Shown: positions 4,316 through 7,973 of the stretch, piece after piece | Position numbering within the stretch: the stretch's first letter is position 1 | Layout of the letters: every line of letters begins with the position of its first letter | DNA from: Bacteroidales bacterium H10 | GTDB taxonomy: Bacteria; Bacteroidota; Bacteroidia; Bacteroidales; Muribaculaceae | Length of the DNA stretch: 7,973 nt | Direction of reading: 5' to 3' | Assembly (NCBI GenBank): GCA_001701295.1 | Contig: DAAV01000113.1 | Coordinates: forward strand, 4,100-12,072 | Notes under the pieces: model-generated | What the model was told of the DNA's origin: nothing | Database searches by the model: none | What the model saw: only the letters and a program-made list of their open reading frames with translations | Translations under genes and position numbers: made by a program

Positions 4316-4712
4316 TGTTAAAACGCTCCGTATCGGGAGTCATGTCCTCGTTGGCGGTCAGCGTGTGCGTGTCTGTGGAATCACCCAGCGCAAGATTGGC
4401 TACCACGCCACGGGGAAGCCGTGCGAGCATCTGCATTATGCGAGGCTGAATGAGGTTGAGCCGATAAGCATAACTCCCTCCCTGCTGAAAGAGTTGGGGT
4501 TTGAGGATTGCGCAAAGAAGCGTTGGCACACCGAAGATTGGGAAAAGCGATGGGGCGAGTGCCAATATCTTAGCTTTACCAAACTATATCGTGGAGAGTG
4601 GCGTGTGCATTATTTTGACGGAGCAAAAGACAGAGGACAGACCGTAGTCCGCTATCTCCACGAGGCGGAGGCGTTTTTGGCGTTACACGGAGTTGAACTG
4701 ATAAAGGAGTGA
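4305..4712 (+). CDS. unknown phage protein: SH3-like start and YLHE...FLALHGVEL end
   Basis: A 135-residue protein that fits a large, unnamed family of Bacteroidota phages and prophages. It begins LRIGSHVLVGGQRVRVCGI (residues 8-26), a pattern of a small beta-barrel, continues with NEVEPISITPSLLKELGFE (49-67), aromatic strands with WRVHYFDG at 99-106, and closes with VRYLHEAEAFLALHGVELI (115-133), where family members usually read YLHELQNLYFALTGEEL. Role unknown. It overlaps the end of the preceding membrane protein gene by 11 bases. Confidence 0.87.
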   Translation: MSIDVKTLRIGSHVLVGGQRVRVCGITQRKIGYHATGKPCEHLHYARLNEVEPISITPSLLKELGFEDCAKKRWHTEDWEKRWGECQYLSFTKLYRGEWRVHYFDGAKDRGQTVVRYLHEAEAFLALHGVELIKE

Positions 4713-4714
4713 GT

Positions 4715-4969
4715 ATGAAGATAGCGAAGTACACAATGTATGTCGAAATCCGCGACTACGAGGATATAACGACAAAAGAATTGGAGTGTCAGATTAAAGA
4801 CCACGTTCTAAGTCAAGGTGCGCTCAACGGGACGTGTTTTCTTGTAGAGGAACGGTCCCGCATAGTCAATACCGAGCATTTCAGTTGCGAGGAATACGAC
4901 AACAGGCCGCTAAACAACATCAACAATATCCGTAACCCCGAAGTGTGGGAAAAGGAATTGAAAGGCTGA
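4715..4969 (+). CDS. unknown small protein
   Basis: An 84-residue protein. ATG at 4715 is preferred over a GTG at 4709 because AAAGGAG (4703-4709) is then five bases upstream. The product starts with a strand-like MKIAKYTMYVEIRDYED, goes through a helix around residues 20-34 and a second strand with TCFLVEERSRIVN, then becomes Asn-rich (NNINNIRN). Nothing recognised. Confidence 0.72.
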   Translation: MKIAKYTMYVEIRDYEDITTKELECQIKDHVLSQGALNGTCFLVEERSRIVNTEHFSCEEYDNRPLNNINNIRNPEVWEKELKG

Positions 4970-4982
4970 AAAACAAATAAAT

Positions 4983-5192
4983 ATGAAACTGAAAGAATTA
5001 CTCAAAGATCGCGAGAAACTGCGGAAGTATGATGAGCTGAAAGAATGGAAAGGATATTTTAAAGATATGGTAGATCTACCTATGAGCATGGTGCCGCCGC
5101 ATTGCATTGTCGGACTGCCTCTGCCTTCACACATCAAGAAAATCATCATGAACGCTCTGGAAGCCGAGATTAAGAAACTTGACGAGGAATGA
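4983..5192 (+). CDS. small Lys/Glu-rich protein
   Basis: A 69-residue protein with a charged helical start (MKLKELLKDREKLRKYDELKEW), a Pro/Met-rich central loop (LPMSMVPPHCIVGLPLPSH) and a helical end (ALEAEIKKLDEE). The helix-loop-helix outline suggests a small adaptor, but no family is recognised. The 13-base gap before it is A-rich without a Shine-Dalgarno. Its stop overlaps the next start as ATGA at 5189-5192. Confidence 0.7.
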   Translation: MKLKELLKDREKLRKYDELKEWKGYFKDMVDLPMSMVPPHCIVGLPLPSHIKKIIMNALEAEIKKLDEE

Positions 5193-5398
5193 CCGAGAGC
5201 AAGGAGCGCGAGGCGTACCGGATGAAGTGTAAGCACTATGCCGATCCGAACGGTCATTGCCGCAAGCAATCGGGGTCGTGTATGCCTTTATGCGGATTTC
5301 CATACGCGAGACATACTGCTTATATCGACATCAATTGCACTCCCGACTGCGACTGCGCGAGAATGAGAAGATTTGATAAACGTATTAAAACAAAATAA
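5189..5398 (+). CDS. Cys-rich small protein, possible zinc binder
   Basis: A 69-residue basic protein with seven Cys: 14 (CKHY), 24, 31, 35, 50, 54 and 56 (CTPDCDC). The spacing C-x9-C-x6-C-x3-C and C-x3-C-x-C suggests one or two small metal sites. The CKHY start recalls the 2321-2479 product. The C-terminal end is basic (RMRRFDKRIKTK), which would fit nucleic-acid contact, though that is inference. Coupled to the previous gene by an ATGA overlap; two bases separate its stop from the next ATG. Confidence 0.73.
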   Translation: MTESKEREAYRMKCKHYADPNGHCRKQSGSCMPLCGFPYARHTAYIDINCTPDCDCARMRRFDKRIKTK

Positions 5399-5400
5399 CT

Positions 5401-5826
5401 ATGAGTTGGATATTTACATTAATCAGCTTAATCTTTTGCTGTGTGGCGGCATTTTATCTCCGTAAGGCACAAAAAGCTAATCTTAAGCTTAGCCAAGAGA
5501 TTAACGTCCGAAAAATGGAGCGCCTGAGCGATATTGAGAACGAAGTGCGCAAGGCTTGTGAAAACGTTGTGGATAAGGCGTTGAGCAGGGCTATATCTGC
5601 AATTAACGCACCGGAATCAGAGGGGTATTTGGTTACTTCATCAAGCAATTTGCCCAAAGCGTATGCTGTGTGGAGAAAGGTAAATGCGTCGGAAGAATAT
5701 TATGGGCCTTATCGCATAGGCTACGGAATAGCATACATACTTGTAAAGATGTTTGATAGTGACAATGCCGAAAATAATCTGAAAAACGCCACCGAATTGT
5801 GTGATAAATTGAATGATGAGCTATGA
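5401..5826 (+). CDS. N-terminally membrane-anchored protein of unknown function
   Basis: A 141-residue protein with one N-terminal span (about residues 3-21, WIFTLISLIFCCVAAFYL), a basic flank (RKAQK), a long charged helix at about 25-70 with coiled-coil character (KMERLSDIENEVRKACENV), then a more globular C-terminal half with aromatic residues (EYYGPYRIGYGIAYIL). The order suggests a bitopic protein with a cytoplasmic domain. No family recognised. Coupled to the next gene by an ATGA overlap at 5823-5826. Confidence 0.77.
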   Translation: MSWIFTLISLIFCCVAAFYLRKAQKANLKLSQEINVRKMERLSDIENEVRKACENVVDKALSRAISAINAPESEGYLVTSSSNLPKAYAVWRKVNASEEYYGPYRIGYGIAYILVKMFDSDNAENNLKNATELCDKLNDEL

Positions 5827-6053
5827 CGGAAGAGGAACTGAGCAGATATGAAGAAGCTCGCAAACTGAGATGCGAAATGGAAACTCTCAGAAAAGCCATA
5901 TTGATTGTTTCAAATTCGCCCTTGGTGAGCAATATGTGTGATGAAGAAAAACGAGACATATTCTACGATGCTTTACAATTAGTAAAAGAATCTCTCCCCA
6001 ATTTGTTTGAGGTGGAATTAAGCAGATTGAGAACTAAATTTCACAAACTATGA
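5823..6053 (+). CDS. small helical unknown protein
   Basis: A 76-residue, charged, almost fully helical protein (MTEEELSRYEEARKLRCEMETLRKAI, then DEEKRDIFYDALQLVKESL). The first 26 residues have coiled-coil spacing. It lies between two genes for membrane-anchored proteins with ATGA overlaps on both sides (5823-5826 and 6050-6053), so it may be produced with them as a partner; this is inference from coupling only. Confidence 0.74.
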   Translation: MTEEELSRYEEARKLRCEMETLRKAILIVSNSPLVSNMCDEEKRDIFYDALQLVKESLPNLFEVELSRLRTKFHKL

Positions 6054-6331
6054 CAAATTTTCTATTAGGATTAATCCTATTCTGGATTATGGCGACAGGC
6101 GTCATACGAGCATGGTTTGCAAGAGAGGATGCAAGGCGTGGCTATACCGCTCCGTGCGAGGTGGAGTACAAGGTAATAGTCTGCAACCGCAGTCAGTATC
6201 ATATCCGTGCGGTGGTAGAAATGATGACTTCCGATAAATGGGAACTTGTTTCTGCGCACCTCACCAAGAACGGCAACGAGATAATGTTCTTCACACGCAA
6301 GAAAATCAAGACGTATTATGACGGAAAATGA
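6050..6331 (+). CDS. membrane-anchored DUF4177-like protein
   Basis: A 93-residue protein with an N-terminal span at about residues 3-19 (NFLLGLILFWIMATGVI), a basic linker, and a small alpha-beta domain at about 38-86: VEYKVIVCNRS, a helix, then SDKWELVSAHL and EIMFFTRKK. That pattern (a first YKV strand, a helix, G/K-W-E-L-V-x-x, and a last strand ending in F-x-x-K) resembles DUF4177 domains, whose function is unknown; the assignment is by eye. The fusion of an N-terminal anchor to this domain is the notable feature. ATGA overlap with the previous gene. Confidence 0.75.
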   Translation: MTNFLLGLILFWIMATGVIRAWFAREDARRGYTAPCEVEYKVIVCNRSQYHIRAVVEMMTSDKWELVSAHLTKNGNEIMFFTRKKIKTYYDGK

Positions 6332-6461
6332 AGAAGAAATCAAATCCTTGTGCCGTGACGGAAAATCCTATGCTGTCGCAGAAGCAATCCTCAATCTTGC
6401 TATGCAGGATGGTGAAAAGCTCGTCGAGGCGACTAAGAGAGATGCCGAGGATATTGGCTGA
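6318..6461 (+). CDS. short acidic protein of unknown function
   Basis: A 47-residue ORF starting 14 bases inside the previous gene and ending in TGA at 6459-6461. The product (MTENEEEIKSL..., then SYAVAEAILNLAMQDGEKLVEA) is a normal-looking acidic helical peptide, with a more protein-like composition than the Ser/Arg-rich overlapping frame. It is probably the real gene for this stretch. That leaves 6462-6506 without a gene in this frame, which is unusual here; see the overlapping entry and the finding on this region. No family recognised. Confidence 0.55.
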   Translation: MTENEEEIKSLCRDGKSYAVAEAILNLAMQDGEKLVEATKRDAEDIG

Positions 6462-6510
6462 CCACCTCAAACGAGAAAACGAACAATTAAGCAAACTTTT
6501 TAGGAAATGA
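6328..6510 (+). CDS. alternative overlapping frame; its last ~20 codons look genuine
   Basis: A 60-codon ORF whose stop overlaps the RuvC-like gene's start as ATGA (6507-6510), like many junctions here. Its first two thirds (Ser/Arg-rich, MLSQKQSSILLC, SSSRRLRE) look like the shifted reading of the 6318-6461 gene, but the end ADHLKRENEQLSKLFRK is a convincing coiled-coil segment. Internal ATGs at 6409 and 6442 could start shorter versions of 33 or 22 residues. It may thus be a tiny separate gene, the C-terminal part of the upstream one after a frameshift, or simply the annotated gene as it stands. Confidence 0.35.
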   Translation: MKKKSNPCAVTENPMLSQKQSSILLCRMVKSSSRRLREMPRILADHLKRENEQLSKLFRK

Positions 6511-7028
6511 GCAAAATCTACATAGGCATAGACCCCGGCACCGACGGCTACCTCTCTGTGATAAACAACGGAGAATACCGATTTTTGCCGATTGACGGCA
6601 CTCCGATGCTGGAGATTGGCAAGTTTATCGGCGAGTTCAGAGACAAGCAATGTGTGGCGGTATTGGAGGATGTTCACTCCGTATTCGGTTCATCGGCGCA
6701 AGGCACGTTTAACTTTGGAATGTCAAAAGGTTTCCTGCTTGGACTGCTTATCGCCCACAAAATCCCGTATGTGCTTGTCGCTCCAAAAGATTGGCAGAAC
6801 GGAGTATGGATTAATGCCGATAAGGAATACACCTCGCAGAAGCAGAAACTCAAAAACGGCGGAGAGAAAACCGTGCGCAAGGTTGACACGAAGATAACCT
6901 CGCTGAATGCCGCTCTACGTCTGTTCCCTGATGTGGACTTCCGCAAGAATGAGCGTTGTAAAAGGTTCCACGACGGCAAGGTGGATTCCCTGCTGATGGC
7001 TGAATATGCAAGGAGGAATAATCTATGA
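6507..7028 (+). CDS. RuvC-like Holliday junction resolvase, phage type
   Basis: A 173-residue protein of the RuvC/RNase H-like fold. Acidic active-site motifs appear in order: GIDPGTDG (Asp9), VLEDVHS (Glu54) and HDGKVDSLLMAEYARR (Asp156 and Asp160), matching the D-E-D-D layout of E. coli RuvC. FGMSKGFLLGLLIAHKIPY and VLVAPKDWQ are also typical of the phage branch. Such enzymes cut branched DNA during phage replication and packaging; activity is inferred from the motifs. Between APKDWQ and the SLNAALRLFP helix there is a Lys-rich stretch (about residues 102-130) that looks longer than usual. The position just before a probable replication gene fits a replication/recombination module. Confidence 0.92.
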   Translation: MSKIYIGIDPGTDGYLSVINNGEYRFLPIDGTPMLEIGKFIGEFRDKQCVAVLEDVHSVFGSSAQGTFNFGMSKGFLLGLLIAHKIPYVLVAPKDWQNGVWINADKEYTSQKQKLKNGGEKTVRKVDTKITSLNAALRLFPDVDFRKNERCKRFHDGKVDSLLMAEYARRNNL

Positions 7029-7303
7029 GCGACTATCCGAAATTCACATTCGCCAAGTACAATCCCGATGATTGCAAATTACACGGCAAGCAATTCAAAT
7101 GCCTGCTTGTTGATGACATGATGCCGATGGACTTTAAGAGATTCAGAGAGGTGTTCGACAAACGCTGTGGCGTGATTGTGGTTGAGGAACCTACGCGGAT
7201 TCGTCCGAAACCTATTGTAAGATTTAATCCCATACGAGAATCCGCATGGACGAGGATCTTTAGGAAATGGTTAAAAGACAATGACAATGAAGAAGGAATT
7301 TAA
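7025..7303 (+). CDS. unknown small basic protein
   Basis: A 92-residue protein coupled by an ATGA overlap to the resolvase gene. Segments: FTFAKYNPDDCKLHGKQFK, a hydrophobic strand CGVIVVEEP at 48-56, then a basic Pro/Arg stretch (TRIRPKPIVRFNPIRES) and a helix WTRIFRKWLKDN. The start 'Y-N-P-D-D-C' and the central strand are reminiscent of short phage proteins but I cannot name a family. The next gene begins 23 bases before its stop. Confidence 0.74.
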   Translation: MSDYPKFTFAKYNPDDCKLHGKQFKCLLVDDMMPMDFKRFREVFDKRCGVIVVEEPTRIRPKPIVRFNPIRESAWTRIFRKWLKDNDNEEGI

Positions 7304-7655
7304 CATAGGCGAAAGTATCGTATGCAACGGTTTCTTCGGACGAGTGATTAATAGTTTCGTCGAAGATGGCAAGCTTTATTATGATGTAGAATGGGATGAC
7401 GGCGAAGTTGAAACGGTAGGAGAATCAGATATTGAGCCGATAGACCGCCGTGATGTCTTTCTCTCGGAGCTGAAAGGGCTGCTGGAGAAGTATGGGGCAA
7501 GTATCATGCTTGACGCAAAAGGCAGTTATTGCGGTGATGACGTGGAAAGCGTCACAATGTCTTTTTGTTTCAATAACGAAAGTATTGACTATACGATAAC
7601 CGACTTCGATAAAGAGATTACCGCCGACAACATAATGGAATACGACAAGGAATAA
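7281..7655 (+). CDS. unknown protein with a Tudor/KOW-like N-terminal barrel
   Basis: A 124-residue protein. Residues 8-53 (NIGESIVCNGFFGRVINSF, KLYYDVEWDDGEVETVGESDIEPI) read as a small beta-barrel of Tudor or KOW style. The rest starts with a helix FLSELKGLLEKYGASI (60-75) followed by strands (VESVTMSFCF), a pattern I have seen as an independent small phage protein (L-x-x-L-L-x-(K/E)-Y-x-A-x-I), so this may be a two-part fusion. ATG at 7281 or 7287 are both possible. The stop overlaps the next ATG by one base (TAATG). Confidence 0.78.
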   Translation: MTMKKEFNIGESIVCNGFFGRVINSFVEDGKLYYDVEWDDGEVETVGESDIEPIDRRDVFLSELKGLLEKYGASIMLDAKGSYCGDDVESVTMSFCFNNESIDYTITDFDKEITADNIMEYDKE

Positions 7656-7973
7656 TGACTGAAACCAACTACATAACCAAACTCGCAGGGCAGCTTTACA
7701 CGAGGATGAAAGGCGAGAAACTTGACGAGGCGTTGGAAGAGAAGCGACCCGCTGACAGAATCGGTATGTTTCAGGACTTGCTGATTGACGCTATCAAGAA
7801 GTCAACGCTCTGCTGCTTCAACGGACGGCCTTACTATTTCGGAGGACGTATCTATGAGCAGTTGGGACGCGAGGGTTGGGACGCTTTCTATTCGCTTGTT
7901 AAGGCTGTTGCCGACAGATGCAGGATGCAGCCCGGCGACAAGACCAAACTTGAAAGCGTCTGCAAGGTGTGTG
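7655..7973 (+). CDS. N-terminal part of a probable replication protein (primase/helicase type), cut by the window edge
   Basis: The frame opens at ATG 7655, one base into the previous stop, and stays open to the edge, giving 106 complete codons. Visible parts are a charged helical start (YITKLAGQLYTRMKGEKLDEALEE), DRIGMFQDLLIDAIKKST, then CCFNGRPYYFGGRIYE (residues 53-68) and GWDAFYSLVKAVADRC. The 'F-N-G-x-x-Y-Y-F-x-G-x-x-Y-E' strand pair resembles the early region of phage/plasmid D5- or P4-type primase-helicases, in which a nucleotide-binding Walker A motif would come several hundred residues later, outside this window. The assignment rests on that resemblance and on the preceding resolvase. 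Confidence 0.5.
   Translation, partial: MTETNYITKLAGQLYTRMKGEKLDEALEEKRPADRIGMFQDLLIDAIKKSTLCCFNGRPYYFGGRIYEQLGREGWDAFYSLVKAVADRCRMQPGDKTKLESVCKVC

Noticed and set aside
4245..4565. Minus-strand ORF of 106 codons
   Set aside because: Shadow of the 4305-4712 gene, whose ends match a recurrent phage family.
4910..5269. Minus-strand ORF of 119 codons rich in Ser and Phe
   Set aside because: Ser/Phe richness is what Lys/Glu-rich plus-strand coding gives on the opposite strand; it is antisense to coupled genes.
6592..6979. Overlapping ORFs inside the resolvase gene on both strands (6592-6897 plus, 6674-6979 minus)
   Set aside because: The resolvase frame contains all active-site motifs across this stretch; the others are shadows.
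1..7973. tRNA genes, CRISPR array, insertion sequence ends
   Set aside because: No cloverleaf with a GTTCGA-type arm, no regularly spaced direct repeats, and no transposase or terminal inverted repeats with target duplication were found by eye.

Overview
The window reads as part of a phage or prophage (or related mobile element) of a Bacteroidota host, most likely Bacteroidales. Supporting signs: tightly packed small genes with ATGA and TAATG start/stop overlaps; several small families that I recognise as recurrent, unnamed cargo of Bacteroidales phages; a phage-type RuvC-like resolvase; a probable replication protein at the right edge; and one promoter matching the Bacteroidota consensus (TTG, 20 nt, TAnnTTTG). 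Ribosome binding sites are mixed: some clear AAGGAG or GGAGG, many AT-rich with no Shine-Dalgarno. This host assignment is inference from sequence style; no search was run. || Layout. 1-1006 (+): the 3' end of an unknown gene, a small lipoprotein, a small unknown, and an HELSH metallopeptidase-like protein. 975-1106 (-): a short gene of 43 codons running convergently into the HELSH gene. 1107-1260: a short gap with interleaved inverted repeats and a possible 39-codon ORF. 1261-2479 (+): a run of six small genes, two encoding membrane peptides and one a Cys/His-rich protein, closed by a terminator-like RNA at 2483-2545. 2560-2877 (+) and 2774-3247 (-): two convergent genes, each encoding one membrane span followed by a short amphipathic helix, overlapping at their 3' ends. 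3248-3357: a divergent control region with a minus-strand promoter and a three-way-junction fold. 3358-7973 (+): an uninterrupted operon-like run of about 15 small genes leading into the RuvC-like resolvase (6507-7028) and the start of a possible primase/helicase-type protein (7655 to the edge). || How it works together. The right end looks like the entry to the DNA replication/recombination module, and the small genes before it look like early phage accessory genes, most of unknown function. The two minus-strand genes stand apart from the plus-strand operon; the one at 2774-3247 has its own consensus promoter and a structured leader, the usual layout of a moron gene (independently expressed prophage cargo). 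|| The points most worth a second look are that gene with its structured leader, the terminator with a competing GAAA-loop hairpin at 2483-2545, the hidden minus-strand gene at 975-1106, and the two overlapping frames at 6318-6510. No tRNA, rRNA, CRISPR array or insertion sequence was seen.
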